Positions 54,348-62,926 of a stretch of DNA of 64,000 bases are shown in pieces. Each line of letters starts with the position of its first letter. Within the stretch, counting starts at the first letter, position 1. The stretch lies in NCBI GenBank assembly GCA_030726065.1, contig JANREK010000038.1, positions 1 through 64,000 of the forward strand. Direction: 5' to 3'. The notes beneath the pieces were generated by a model that was not told where the DNA came from, ran no database searches, and was given only the letters and a program-made list of their open reading frames with translations. The DNA is from Sediminibacterium sp. GTDB taxonomy: Bacteria; Bacteroidota; Bacteroidia; Chitinophagales; Chitinophagaceae. A program made the position numbers and the translations under genes.

Positions 54348-54863
54348 ATGGAAGCGCGTAAAGCAATCGATTCTTTCACCACGATGAATGAATTAGTATT
54401 ACCCAATGACACGAACACTTTTGGTGATTTAATGGGTGGAAAACTGATGTATTGGATGGATATTGCCGCCTATTTATCTGCAGCCAAGCATTGTAATTCA
54501 GCATGTATGACTGCATCGGTAGATAACTTAAGTTTTAAAACACCCATTAAATTAGGTAATGTTATTTGCATTGAAGCGATTGTCACTAGGGCCTTTACTA
54601 CTTCCATGGAAATCCATTTAAAAGTATGGAATCAAAATATGATCAGTCAGTCAAAGGAGCTAAGCAATGAAGCCTTTTTCACTTTTGTTGCTTTAGATGA
54701 AAACAAGCAACCCAAAGAAGTACCAGCAATCATTGCGGAAACAGCAGAACAAATAAAATATTATGATGGCGCATTACGTCGTCGTCAATTACGTTTAATT
54801 TTAGGCGGTAAGATGAAACCAGATGATGCTACTGAATTAAAAGCCTTATTTGTAAAGGACTAG
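54348..54863 (+). CDS. Acyl-CoA thioesterase (hotdog fold, YciA-like)
   Basis: About 171 residues from MEARKAIDSFTTMNELVLPNDTNTFGDLMGGKLMYWMDIAAYLSAAKHC, the hotdog thioesterase opening with the catalytic-region N-x-FGxLMGGxL-x4-D. Then MTASVDNLSFKTPIKLGNVICIEAIVTRAFTTSMEIHL is the second part of the fold. It hydrolyses acyl-CoA; chain-length preference unknown. The ORF-track start at 54318 lies across a TATCTTTA element, so the ATG at 54348 is preferred. It converges on plsC. Confidence 0.9.
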   Translation: MEARKAIDSFTTMNELVLPNDTNTFGDLMGGKLMYWMDIAAYLSAAKHCNSACMTASVDNLSFKTPIKLGNVICIEAIVTRAFTTSMEIHLKVWNQNMISQSKELSNEAFFTFVALDENKQPKEVPAIIAETAEQIKYYDGALRRRQLRLILGGKMKPDDATELKALFVKD

Positions 54864-54887
54864 GATAAATTGCAATTATAAATTAAT

Positions 54888-55655
54888 TTATTTGCTAACC
54901 ACTTGAGCCAAATGATGCTTACCCTTGAACATGTATTCTTTACTTTGCTCAATGCCATCCATGATTTGTTCTAAGATATGTTCCACCGATTGCGTGTAAT
55001 CAATCAGCAAGGGTTCTTTAAAACGAATACTCAACGGTGTTCCCACTTTTTTAAATTTCAACCCCTTCTTATTAAATGCGCGCCAAAAACCATTGATCAC
55101 TACAGGCACCACGATGGGCTGGTTGTTTTTAATAATGTGTGCAGTTCCTTTGCGACCGGGCGCAAAAGGCTTGGTGGTACCTTGCGGAAAAGTGATCACC
55201 CAACTATTAGATAATGCTTTATCAATTTTTTGTGTATCCACTTCATCCCGATTACGTGAAACATCTTGTCCTTCGGCGCGCCAAGTTCGTTTAATAGTTA
55301 ACGCACCGCCCAACTTAAATAATTTGGTCAACCAATTACTATTCATGGTTTCCTCTGCAGCAACAAAAAATAAATTGGTGAACGGATTTAATAAATAATA
55401 AGGCAAGCCGAGCTTGTTAAACTTACGCCATTTCACCGCACAAAAAATATGAACAAACGCAATAACATCTGCAAAATAAGTTTGATGATTACTTACGAAT
55501 AAAACATTTTTATTGGGGAGATTTTCCAAATGCTCAGTACCCTCAATTTTCAACTTATTAAATAATACCAACCCTGGGTAAGTAAATATCCCAACAAGCC
55601 CATATATAAAGGAGCGAAATAAGCGAATATGTTTTAATCTATCCAATAAAGTCAT
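54888..55655 (-). CDS. plsC: 1-acyl-sn-glycerol-3-phosphate acyltransferase-like (PlsC)
   Basis: 255 residues. The acyltransferase motif I is VLFVSNHQTYFADVIAFVH. Motif III-like FPQGTTKPFAPGRKGTAHII and motif IV PVVINGFWRAF complete the site. A membrane-associated N-terminus (FIYGLVGIFTYPGLVLFNKL) is present. Motif I reads HQTYFAD, that is H-x5-D rather than the textbook H-x4-D, a variant I associate with Bacteroidota. It acylates lysophosphatidate or a related lyso-lipid. Confidence 0.85.
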   Translation of the reverse strand: MTLLDRLKHIRLFRSFIYGLVGIFTYPGLVLFNKLKIEGTEHLENLPNKNVLFVSNHQTYFADVIAFVHIFCAVKWRKFNKLGLPYYLLNPFTNLFFVAAEETMNSNWLTKLFKLGGALTIKRTWRAEGQDVSRNRDEVDTQKIDKALSNSWVITFPQGTTKPFAPGRKGTAHIIKNNQPIVVPVVINGFWRAFNKKGLKFKKVGTPLSIRFKEPLLIDYTQSVEHILEQIMDGIEQSKEYMFKGKHHLAQVVSK

Positions 55656-55732
55656 GATCCAACCAATTTTGATATTAACGCAATATACTAATTAATATTT
55701 TATTCGCATATCCGTGTTTAGCCAACAAATTG

Positions 55733-55740
55733 TATCTTTA
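55733..55740 (+). promoter_or_regulatory. -7 element of the HAD phosphatase gene, four bases before ATG
   Basis: TATCTTTA (one mismatch to TAnnTTTG) then AGCA then ATG at 55745. Confidence 0.45.
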
Positions 55741-55744
55741 AGCA

Positions 55745-56410
55745 ATGAAAAAATCAGCAGTAATTTTTGACATTGATGGTTTATTAATCAATAGCGAGCC
55801 ATTATGGAATAAAGCGGCAAGTGAAATTTTTAGGCAATATGGTATATTATTGACTGAACAACAATATGCATTAACTACTGGATTAAGATCAAAGGAATTT
55901 GTTGCACATTGGTTATACGAGCATAAAATTCCTTCCACTGAATATGATCGTGCTGAGCAACGTATTATTGATTTAGCATTAACGATGATTGACAAGGAGG
56001 CGAATGTGATGCCAGGCGTTGAACATATTTTTCAATTTTTTTTACAAAAAGAATTTAAAATTGGATTAGCCACCTCCTCTCCTGTTGCTTTAATTGAACT
56101 CATCAAAGACAAATTAGGTATTAGACACATTATACAAGCAAGTTGCTCCGCACAACTTTTACCATTAGCAAAACCACATCCCCAAGTTTATTTGGATTGT
56201 GCCGCTGCACTGCATACATCCCCCTTAGCCTGCATCTGCTTCGAGGATTCAGTTTATGGGATGATTGCTGCTAAAGCTGCAAGAATGACCTGCGTGGTGG
56301 TGCCAAGCGCAGACCATATAAAATTGGCCCATTGGGGCGCCGCTGATTTAAAGCTATCTTCCCTCCAAAATTTTGGCGCCTTACACTTCAATATGCTTGA
56401 TCCTGAATAA
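55745..56410 (+). CDS. hxpB: HAD-superfamily sugar phosphatase (hexitol phosphatase HxpB-like)
   Basis: 221 residues. Motif I AVIFDIDGLLINSEPLW carries the nucleophile Asp and general acid Asp, motif II is GLATSSP, the lysine sits in AKPHPQVYLDCA, and motif IV is ICFEDSVYGMIAAKAARM. A helical cap is inserted between motifs I and II (about residues 15-90). This is the beta-phosphoglucomutase/2-deoxyglucose-6-phosphatase-like group; the substrate is probably a small sugar phosphate. Monocistronic, with a predicted leaderless start. Confidence 0.86.
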   Translation: MKKSAVIFDIDGLLINSEPLWNKAASEIFRQYGILLTEQQYALTTGLRSKEFVAHWLYEHKIPSTEYDRAEQRIIDLALTMIDKEANVMPGVEHIFQFFLQKEFKIGLATSSPVALIELIKDKLGIRHIIQASCSAQLLPLAKPHPQVYLDCAAALHTSPLACICFEDSVYGMIAAKAARMTCVVVPSADHIKLAHWGAADLKLSSLQNFGALHFNMLDPE

Positions 56411-56484
56411 GGAAAGGCAGGATCTCAAGGAAATTAAAAAAATTACGTATTCCTGGTTAAAATCAAATTAAATTGCAGTCCAGT

Positions 56485-57447
56485 ATGGAATTAGCCAAAA
56501 AAGTGATTGGAGCCGAACTCGAGTTATTCGAAAAACATTTTAAAGATGCGGTAAAAAGTAGGGTATCCCTGCTGGACCGTATAATGCAATACATTGTCAA
56601 GCGCAAAGGAAAACAAATGCGTCCGATGTTTGTATTGTTATCCGCAAAATTACATGGGGAAATTAATGACAGCTCCTACCGCGCTGCCTCCCTAGTTGAA
56701 TTATTACATACCGCTACTTTGGTGCATGATGACGTCGTAGATGAGGCCTTTGAAAGAAGGGGATTTTTCTCGATCAATGCTTTATGGAAAAATAAGATCG
56801 CTGTTTTAGTAGGTGATTATTTATTATCAAAGGGATTGTTATTGTCATTAGAAAATAAAGACTTTACCATCTTAACCATTTTATCCAATGCAGTAAAAAA
56901 TATGAGCGAAGGCGAATTATTGCAAATGGAGAAAACAAGAAATTTAAATTTTGATGAATCTGTTTACTACGAAATCATCAATGGAAAAACGGCAAGTTTA
57001 CTCGCATCCAGTTGCGCCGCGGGTGCCTCCTCTGTTTCAAGTGACCCAGCAGTGATTGAACAAATGCGCGCATTTGGAGAAAATGTAGGTATGGCTTTTC
57101 AAATAAAAGATGATTTATTTGATTATGGTGAAGCAAAAGTGGGTAAGCCAACAGGCAACGATATCAAAGAAAAAAAATTGAAGCTCCCTTTAATTCATAT
57201 TTTACAAAAAGTAACGCCCGCTTTAAAAAAGCAAATCATCTATATTGTTAAAAACAATAATAACGATAAAGCCAAAGTGAAATTTGTGATTGACAATGTA
57301 GTATCAAATGGGGGTATAGAATATGCTACTGAAAAAATGATTGAATACCGTGATAAGGCATTAATAATACTCCACTCATTTCCAAAATCAAGTTGCAGAG
57401 ATGCGCTTGAAGAATTGGTCCGCTATACAACCGACCGAAAATTTTAA
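56485..57447 (+). CDS. Polyprenyl diphosphate synthase
   Basis: About 320 residues from MELAKKVIGAELELFEKHF. Trans-prenyltransferase landmarks: GKQMRPMFVLLSAKL, the first Asp-rich motif LVHDDVVDEAFERRG, GDYLLSKGL, INGKTASLLASSC and the second Asp-rich motif FQIKDDLFDYGEAKVGKPTGNDIKEKKLKLPLI. It extends isoprenyl diphosphates, likely for the menaquinone side chain; product length cannot be read safely. The ORF-track TTG at 56473 is upstream and less likely. The stop overlaps the recJ ATG (TAATG), coupling the two. Confidence 0.93.
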   Translation: MELAKKVIGAELELFEKHFKDAVKSRVSLLDRIMQYIVKRKGKQMRPMFVLLSAKLHGEINDSSYRAASLVELLHTATLVHDDVVDEAFERRGFFSINALWKNKIAVLVGDYLLSKGLLLSLENKDFTILTILSNAVKNMSEGELLQMEKTRNLNFDESVYYEIINGKTASLLASSCAAGASSVSSDPAVIEQMRAFGENVGMAFQIKDDLFDYGEAKVGKPTGNDIKEKKLKLPLIHILQKVTPALKKQIIYIVKNNNNDKAKVKFVIDNVVSNGGIEYATEKMIEYRDKALIILHSFPKSSCRDALEELVRYTTDRKF

Positions 57448-59144
57448 TGGAAAAAAGATGGAACATACTACAGGCAGATGTACTAAAAGTACAAGCGTTA
57501 CAAAGCGTACTTAAAATACATCCCATACTTTGTGAACTCCTTGTTCAAAGAGGCATTGATACCTTTGAAGCAGCGAAACATTATTTCAGACCCAGCATTG
57601 ACCACTTACATGACCCTTGGTTAATGAAGGATATGCGCATAGCCGTAACGCGGATTCAGGAAGCTGTTAATAAGCAACAAAAAATATTAGTATTTGGCGA
57701 CTATGATGTTGACGGAACTACATCGGTGGCTACTTTGTACCAGTTTTTAAAAACATTGTCTCCGCATATAGATTATTATATCCCACATAGATATCGAGAG
57801 GGCTATGGTATTTCTAAAATAGGAATTGACTTTGCTAAAGAAAATAATATTAATTTAATCATTTCAGTGGATTGCGGTATTAAATCCATTGAGCTCATTA
57901 CCTATGCAAAAAACTTAGGCATTGATTTTATTATTTGCGACCACCATTTACCTGATACCATTTTACCGCCTGCGGTTGCCATACTCAATCCAAAACAAGT
58001 GGATTGCAATTATCCCTACCAAGAACTTTGTGGTTGCGGTGTCGTATTTAAATTAATATCGGCCCTTGCAGATACGTATAATTTACCCCCTGAATCCTAT
58101 TTGCAATTTTTGGATTTGGTCGCCACTGCGATTGCTGCTGACATTGTACCATTAACAGATGAAAATAGAACTTTGGCTTTTTTTGGTTTACAAAAAGTAA
58201 ATCAATCCCCCAGCTTTGGCATTTTAGCGCTCCTGGAATTAGCCAAACAAACTACCCCATTAAAAATTAGCAACTTAGTTTTTGCAGTAGTGCCGCGTAT
58301 TAATGCTGCAGGCAGAATGGATGACGCAAAAAAAGCAGTCCAATTATTTATTGAAAAAGATTATTCCAGCGCCCTAGCAATTGCCTCATTATTACAACAG
58401 GATAATTTAGACAGAAGAGAAGCGGATACCAGTATCTCAGAAGAAGCATTACAGCAAATCGAAATGGACCCTACGCATATAACAAAAAAATCCTCGGTGG
58501 TATTTCAAGCACATTGGCATAAAGGCGTTGTGGGTATTGTGGCAAGTAGATTAATTGAAAAACATTATAAGCCAACCATTGTGCTCACACAAAGCGGGGA
58601 TGTAATTGCTGGCAGTGCACGCAGTGTATTGGGATTTAATTTATACGAAGCACTTCATGCATGTCGCGAACACTTAATTGGCTATGGCGGCCACTTCGCA
58701 GCTGCAGGTATGACCATGGCAGTTGATCAACTCGAACCATTTAAAATTGCTTTTGAAAAAGCAGTCGCTGATCGAATCACCATTGAACAATTGACTCCTG
58801 AAATTGCCGTCAACTCGGTTTTGGCATTGGATGATATCAACATGAATTTCTTTCAAATTATCAGTCAAATGGAACCTTATGGACCAGATAATGTTCGGCC
58901 GATATTTTTAGCGAAGGGAGTTAGAGACGCAGGCTATAGCAAATTAGTCAAAGAAGCGCATATTAGTTTTCATGTAATTCAAGGACAAAATACCGTAAAA
59001 GGTATTGGCTATAACATGCCCCAACATATTGACCTCATTAAATCCGGCAAACCCTTTGACCTTGTGTTTCAATTGCAATTAAACGAATGGCAGGGAACTC
59101 AAACTGTCCAAATGCAGGTCATCGATATTAAAGCTTCCGCTTAA
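57447..59144 (+). CDS. recJ: Single-stranded-DNA-specific exonuclease RecJ
   Basis: 565 residues. DHH-family 5'-3' ssDNA exonuclease used in recombination and mismatch repair. Motifs: ILVFGDYDVDGTTSVATLYQFL, ISVDCGIKS, DFIICDHHLPDTILPPAVAILNPKQ (DHH), LDLVATAIAADIVPL, and the DHHA1 part with VVGIVASRLIEKHYKPTIVLT and GSARSVLGFNLYEAL followed by GYGGHFAAAGMTM. A C-terminal OB-like domain follows. Translationally coupled to the polyprenyl synthase gene. A hairpin terminator lies 21 bases after the stop. Confidence 0.96.
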   Translation: MEKRWNILQADVLKVQALQSVLKIHPILCELLVQRGIDTFEAAKHYFRPSIDHLHDPWLMKDMRIAVTRIQEAVNKQQKILVFGDYDVDGTTSVATLYQFLKTLSPHIDYYIPHRYREGYGISKIGIDFAKENNINLIISVDCGIKSIELITYAKNLGIDFIICDHHLPDTILPPAVAILNPKQVDCNYPYQELCGCGVVFKLISALADTYNLPPESYLQFLDLVATAIAADIVPLTDENRTLAFFGLQKVNQSPSFGILALLELAKQTTPLKISNLVFAVVPRINAAGRMDDAKKAVQLFIEKDYSSALAIASLLQQDNLDRREADTSISEEALQQIEMDPTHITKKSSVVFQAHWHKGVVGIVASRLIEKHYKPTIVLTQSGDVIAGSARSVLGFNLYEALHACREHLIGYGGHFAAAGMTMAVDQLEPFKIAFEKAVADRITIEQLTPEIAVNSVLALDDINMNFFQIISQMEPYGPDNVRPIFLAKGVRDAGYSKLVKEAHISFHVIQGQNTVKGIGYNMPQHIDLIKSGKPFDLVFQLQLNEWQGTQTVQMQVIDIKASA

Positions 59145-59165
59145 CTACCCCACTTATTTAAACAA

Positions 59166-59199
59166 TAAAGCGAAGTAGTATTTACACCACTTCGCTTTA
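59166..59199. terminator. Bidirectional terminator between recJ and htpG
   Basis: TAAAGCGAAGT pairs perfectly with ACTTCGCTTTA (11 bp) around a 12-base loop, between the convergent ends of recJ and htpG. T-rich sequence follows on the plus strand only weakly. Confidence 0.7.
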
Positions 59200-59235
59200 C
59201 GCTATTTCTTAATTTCTACTATTGTATCAAAAAGA

Positions 59236-61110
59236 CTACTTTAACAAGTCAACACTTCTATTGATAAAGTTGGTTAACTCCGCTCCTTTTAATAAGCCTT
59301 GTGAAAGCAATGCCAAGTCCGCTAAATTACGTGCTTGCTTTTGTTGCTTATCTACATCTGGCTCCTTTAATAAGGTTTGATAAATGGGGTGATTGCCATT
59401 TACAGTTAAATGAACTTCATCAGGCATCTGCGCATAAAATGCGGTCATTCCGCCACCGCCCATGCCTGACATATCTTTCATTCGACGCATAAACTCAGGA
59501 CGTGTTGCAACAATTGGTGCCGCATCCTGGCTTAATCCTTTCACCTCCACTGTTAAAGTAATTTCAGGTATTTGGAATTCAAATAATTTTTTAGCTTGTT
59601 CTACTTCCTCTTTTGATAAAATTGAATCCACATTTTCTTGCTTATCAATTAAATTGTCAACTACATCTGCATCCACACGAACAAACTGAACACCTTCCCA
59701 TTTCATCTCTACATTATTAATGAAAGCAGCATCAACCATGGTTTCCAACTTAACCACTTTATATCCTTTTGCAACTGCAGCTTGAATAAAAGCATCTTGT
59801 TGTACTGGATTGGTGGTGTATAATAATACTTGCTTGCCGTCCTTATTTTTTTGCGTCGCTGCTGTAGCTGTTTTATATTCATCCAAAGTATAAAAAGTAC
59901 CTGCATTTGCAGCATCTTCCATGATTAAAAACTTATTCGCTTTATCTAAAAACTTATCGTCTGTAATCATACCATACTTCACAAACAAACCTAAGCTTTC
60001 CCACTTTTCTTCAAAGGACTTACGATCGCTATTAAATATCTCCTCTAATTTATCTGCTACTTTTTTGGTAATGTGTGCATTAATTTTTTTCACATTCGGA
60101 TCCCCTTGCAAATAGCTACGACTTACATTTAATGGAATGTCTGGACTATCAATAACACCATGTAATAACATTAAAAATTCTGGAACAATGTCCTTTACCT
60201 CATCAGTTACAAAAACTTGGTTACAATACAATTGAATTTTATCCTTTTGAATTTCAAAACTTTTTTTGATTTTAGGGAAATACAAAACACCTGTTAAATT
60301 AAAAGGGTAATCCACATTTAAATGAATCCAAAACAAAGGTGTTTCTCCAAATGGATATAACTCCTTATAAAACTTCTCATAATCTTCCTTGGTTAAATCA
60401 GCAGGTTTACGCACCCAAATTGGATTGGTATTATTGATTGATTTTTCGATTTCCAATTCTTCTGCTATATCTTCTTCCTTGGTCGCTTCTTTTTTCTCGG
60501 CATTGGCATTCCTGAAATAAATGGCTACTGGCAAAAATTTACAAAATCTTTCTAAAATTGATTTCACACGATGCGAATCCAAAAATTCAGCACTTTCCTC
60601 ATTAATATGCAAAACAATTTTTGTACCTCTTGCACTATAATCTACTTCATACAATTCATATTCGGTACTGCCATCGCAACTCCAAAACACACCAGGCGTA
60701 TCCGTATGACTTTTACTATAAATTTCTACTTTATCACTCACCATAAAGGAGCTATAAAAACCCAAACCAAAATGACCAATGATACTGGTGTCTTTGTATT
60801 TATTAACAAACTCCTCAGCGCCACTAAATGCCACTTGGTTAATATACTTGTCCACTTCGGCACTTGACATACCAATACCATTATCAATAATGGATAAAGT
60901 TTTTTCCTTGGCATCTAAAACAACATCTACTCTTAAATCCCCAATGGCCCCTTTCACTTCCCCTTTGCCACTTAAGGTTTTTAATTTTTGAGAAGCATCC
61001 ACAGCGTTACTCACTAACTCTCTTAAAAATATCTCGTGATCGCTATAAAGAAACTTCTTAATGATTGGGAAGATGTTCTCTGTCTGAACCCTTATTTGAC
61101 CTTTTTGCAT
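59236..61110 (-). CDS. htpG: Molecular chaperone HtpG (Hsp90)
   Basis: 624 residues. The GHKL ATP-binding domain shows LRELVSNAVDASQKLK, LSIIDNGIGMSSAEVDKYI and IGHFGLGFYSSFMVSDKVEIYSKS. The charged linker is short (KKEATKEEDIAEELEIEK), as in bacterial Hsp90. The middle domain has YPFNLTGVLYFPKIKK, RSYLQGDPNVKKI and the catalytic-arginine region. The C-terminal dimerisation domain is complete (PIYQTLLKEPDVDKQQKQARNLADLALLSQGLL). Cytosolic stress chaperone. It converges on recJ. Confidence 0.97.
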   Translation of the reverse strand: MQKGQIRVQTENIFPIIKKFLYSDHEIFLRELVSNAVDASQKLKTLSGKGEVKGAIGDLRVDVVLDAKEKTLSIIDNGIGMSSAEVDKYINQVAFSGAEEFVNKYKDTSIIGHFGLGFYSSFMVSDKVEIYSKSHTDTPGVFWSCDGSTEYELYEVDYSARGTKIVLHINEESAEFLDSHRVKSILERFCKFLPVAIYFRNANAEKKEATKEEDIAEELEIEKSINNTNPIWVRKPADLTKEDYEKFYKELYPFGETPLFWIHLNVDYPFNLTGVLYFPKIKKSFEIQKDKIQLYCNQVFVTDEVKDIVPEFLMLLHGVIDSPDIPLNVSRSYLQGDPNVKKINAHITKKVADKLEEIFNSDRKSFEEKWESLGLFVKYGMITDDKFLDKANKFLIMEDAANAGTFYTLDEYKTATAATQKNKDGKQVLLYTTNPVQQDAFIQAAVAKGYKVVKLETMVDAAFINNVEMKWEGVQFVRVDADVVDNLIDKQENVDSILSKEEVEQAKKLFEFQIPEITLTVEVKGLSQDAAPIVATRPEFMRRMKDMSGMGGGGMTAFYAQMPDEVHLTVNGNHPIYQTLLKEPDVDKQQKQARNLADLALLSQGLLKGAELTNFINRSVDLLK

Positions 61111-61355
61111 AATTATTACATTTAGTAACTAAATAGCAAACAGGATACCAAAGCTAAAATACTGCCAAGCTGTCAAGTCACATGCCTAAATAAATAACAA
61201 GTACCCTACTAATTTACAACCTAGCTCAGATGCCCGGATTGACCTAATCTATTGTAAATCAATAATATACAGAAGCTCTACCTTAACCGAGCAGAACGGA
61301 AAATACCAGGGCTACCCCAAAAGAACCTGGAATGGGGATCAATTTAACTTAGGTT

Positions 61356-61369
61356 ATAGTGATCACTAT
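61356..61369. repeat. 14-bp perfect palindrome upstream of the rpsF promoter
   Basis: ATAGTGATCACTAT reads the same on both strands; a partial copy (CAGTGATACT) follows 3-4 bases later. It is a possible operator about 55 bases ahead of the -7 element. Confidence 0.55.
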
Positions 61370-61422
61370 CCAGCAGTGATACTTTTTAAGGAAAAAAATG
61401 ACGAAAAACCTTTAAAATAGCC

Positions 61423-61430
61423 TACCTTCG
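61423..61430 (+). promoter_or_regulatory. Putative -7 element of the rpsF-rpsR-rplI operon
   Basis: TACCTTCG has one mismatch to TAnnTTTG and would give a leader of about 83 bases. Confidence 0.4.
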
Positions 61431-61438
61431 CCCACCCA

Positions 61439-61474
61439 AATCTGTTTTGGCAGATTCGTTCCGAGCAATCGGAA
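61439..61474 (+). promoter_or_regulatory. Tandem hairpins in the rpsF leader
   Basis: AATCTG-TTTTGG-CAGATT (6-bp stem) is followed two bases later by TTCCGA-GCAA-TCGGAA, a 6-bp stem with a GNRA tetraloop. They sit in the leader of the S6/S18/L9 operon. In other phyla the S6:S18 complex binds its own leader, so an autoregulatory role is plausible but unproven. Confidence 0.45.
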
Positions 61475-61518
61475 TGTCCACTGGGAAAAACCAATTATTT
61501 AATCAATAAATTCAAGTA

Positions 61519-61872
61519 ATGAACAATTACGAATTAATGGTGATTTTTACACCGGTTTTATCTGAAGATGATTTTAAATCAGCTCAGAAAAAATACCAAG
61601 ACTTCATCCAAGAAAATGGTGGGTCTGCAGTAGCCTCAAATCCTTGGGGTTTAAAATCACTTGCTTATCCAATCGATAAGAAAACTACTGGTATCTACTG
61701 GATACTAGAATTTACTGCTCCTTCGACAGTAAATGAAAAATTGAAAATTCAATTTTTACGTGACGAGCAAATCATGCGTCACATGATTACCAAACTTGAC
61801 AAGAACGCAGTTGAGTATAACCACATTAAGAGAAACGGCGGTTTCCCTGTTCACAATGCAGTTGAGGCTTAA
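61519..61872 (+). CDS. rpsF: 30S ribosomal protein S6
   Basis: 117 residues. The opening MNNYELMVIFTPVLSEDD and the ferredoxin-like fold segments NPWGLKSLAYPIDKKTTGIYWILEFTA and FLRDEQIMRHMITKLDK are S6. It dimerises with S18 on the 30S platform. First gene of the rpsF-rpsR-rplI operon; the 5' leader carries two hairpins. No Shine-Dalgarno sequence precedes the ATG (AATTCAAGTA), normal for this phylum. Confidence 0.97.
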   Translation: MNNYELMVIFTPVLSEDDFKSAQKKYQDFIQENGGSAVASNPWGLKSLAYPIDKKTTGIYWILEFTAPSTVNEKLKIQFLRDEQIMRHMITKLDKNAVEYNHIKRNGGFPVHNAVEA

Positions 61873-61888
61873 TTAAATTTTTACCAAC

Positions 61889-62152
61889 ATGGCAAAGAAT
61901 GAAATAAAATACCTTACAGCGATTAAGCAGGAAAAACCAAAGAAGAAATTCTGTCGTTTTAAAAAGTATGGTATCAAGTATGTCGATTACAAAGACATCG
62001 ATTTTTTAAAGAAATTTTTAAATGAGCAAGGTAAAATGTTACCTCGTCGTTTAAGCGGTAATTCATTAAAGTACCAACGCAAGGTGGCTGACGCTATTAA
62101 GAAGTCACGCCAAATGGCATTGTTACCTTATGTAACCGATTTATTCAAATAA
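61889..62152 (+). CDS. rpsR: 30S ribosomal protein S18
   Basis: 87 residues. [65 protein letters not shown] is a complete S18 core. The single cysteine in FCRF is retained, so this is not a cluster-ligand (C+) four-Cys paralogue. In Flavobacterium ribosomes S18, S6 and S21 help hide the anti-Shine-Dalgarno sequence, which fits the start-site pattern in this window. It starts 16 bases after rpsF. Confidence 0.97.
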   Translation: MAKNEIKYLTAIKQEKPKKKFCRFKKYGIKYVDYKDIDFLKKFLNEQGKMLPRRLSGNSLKYQRKVADAIKKSRQMALLPYVTDLFK

Positions 62153-62248
62153 ACCACTAATTAGTAAACCATCCCTAATCTCGTATATTAAAAATATATT
62201 GGCGAGTGACAGCAAAATTGCTGGGCTCTTGGGAACTAAAAAAAATAT

Positions 62249-62698
62249 ATGCAAATTATATTAATCAAAGACGTAGATAATTTAGGAGGCAAGGACGAAT
62301 TAGTAACTGTTAAAAACGGTTATGCGCGTAACTTCTTATTCCCTACCAAACAAGCTGTTGAAGCAAGCACTTCTAATTTGAAACAATTGGAAGAGCGTTT
62401 AAAAGCAAAAGCGAAGAAAGAAGCTGCAATGTTAGCTGAGATTACAAAAGTAATTTTAGTATTAACTTCATCTCCGATCAAGTTGACTGCTAAAACAGGA
62501 ACCTCAAATAAAATATTTGGTACCATCACCTCATTTCAAGTTACGCGTGCAATTCGTGAACAAAAAGGTTACGAAATTGATAGAAGACGTATTAGCTTAC
62601 CAGAGGAAATCAAAGAATTAGGAAGCTACAAAGCAACTATTGACTTTGGAAATGGACAAAATACTGAAGTAGATATTGAGGTTGGTGCTGAGGCTTAA
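62249..62698 (+). CDS. rplI: 50S ribosomal protein L9
   Basis: 149 residues. The N-terminal globular domain IILIKDVDNLGGKDELVTVKNGYARNFLFPTKQAVEA has the L9 signature, then the long connecting helix (NLKQLEERLKAKAKKEAAML) and the C-terminal domain ending in YKATIDFGNGQNTEVDIEV. It binds 23S rRNA near the L1 stalk. Separated from rpsR by 96 bases containing a small AGCAA/TTGCT hairpin but no clear terminator. A strong terminator follows. Confidence 0.97.
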   Translation: MQIILIKDVDNLGGKDELVTVKNGYARNFLFPTKQAVEASTSNLKQLEERLKAKAKKEAAMLAEITKVILVLTSSPIKLTAKTGTSNKIFGTITSFQVTRAIREQKGYEIDRRRISLPEEIKELGSYKATIDFGNGQNTEVDIEVGAEA

Positions 62699-62750
62699 TT
62701 GCCCCCAACCCCAATTTCCAGCCTAAAATGAACTTCATTTAAGGCCAAAA

Positions 62751-62783
62751 AAGCCTTCCCATACCCTTGGGAAGGTTTTTTTT
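62751..62783 (+). terminator. Rho-independent terminator of the ribosomal-protein operon
   Basis: CCTTCCCA pairs with TGGGAAGG (8 bp, extendable through a G-T and two A-T pairs) around TACCCT, followed directly by eight Ts. Confidence 0.9.
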
Positions 62784-62857
62784 GGGTTATTTATGCCCAA
62801 CCGGTGATAAAAATTTTTAAAAAAAGCCCTAAAAGTGATATTTGTATTAAATAGTCC

Positions 62858-62865
62858 TATCTTTG
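62858..62865 (+). promoter_or_regulatory. -7 promoter element of the RRM protein gene
   Basis: TATCTTTG is an exact TAnnTTTG match, giving a leader of about 55-60 bases before the ATG at 62927, long for this window. No perfect -33 element is placed at the usual distance. Confidence 0.55.
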
Positions 62866-62926
62866 GGGTCTCCCACTCTAGAAGTATTTTTTAGCGTTGG
62901 TATTAGATCACTTAATTTAAAAGAAC

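Larger units (their letters stand above)
61111..61518. other. 408-base gap between htpG and rpsF
   Basis: No gene is visible. The htpG side holds its promoter region without a clear element. Near 61356 there is a 14-bp perfect palindrome. A -7-like element lies at 61423 and a roughly 85-base rpsF leader with two hairpins follows. A GC-richer stretch at 61225-61340 was examined for a tRNA or small RNA on both strands and none was recognised. Confidence 0.5.

Noticed and set aside
60571-60991. Plus-strand ORFs inside htpG
   Set aside because: Antisense shadows of a conserved chaperone frame.
61225-61340. Possible tRNA (words like TAGCTCAG and CCAGG/CCTGG pairing)
   Set aside because: No acceptor, anticodon and T-arm set could be aligned on either strand.
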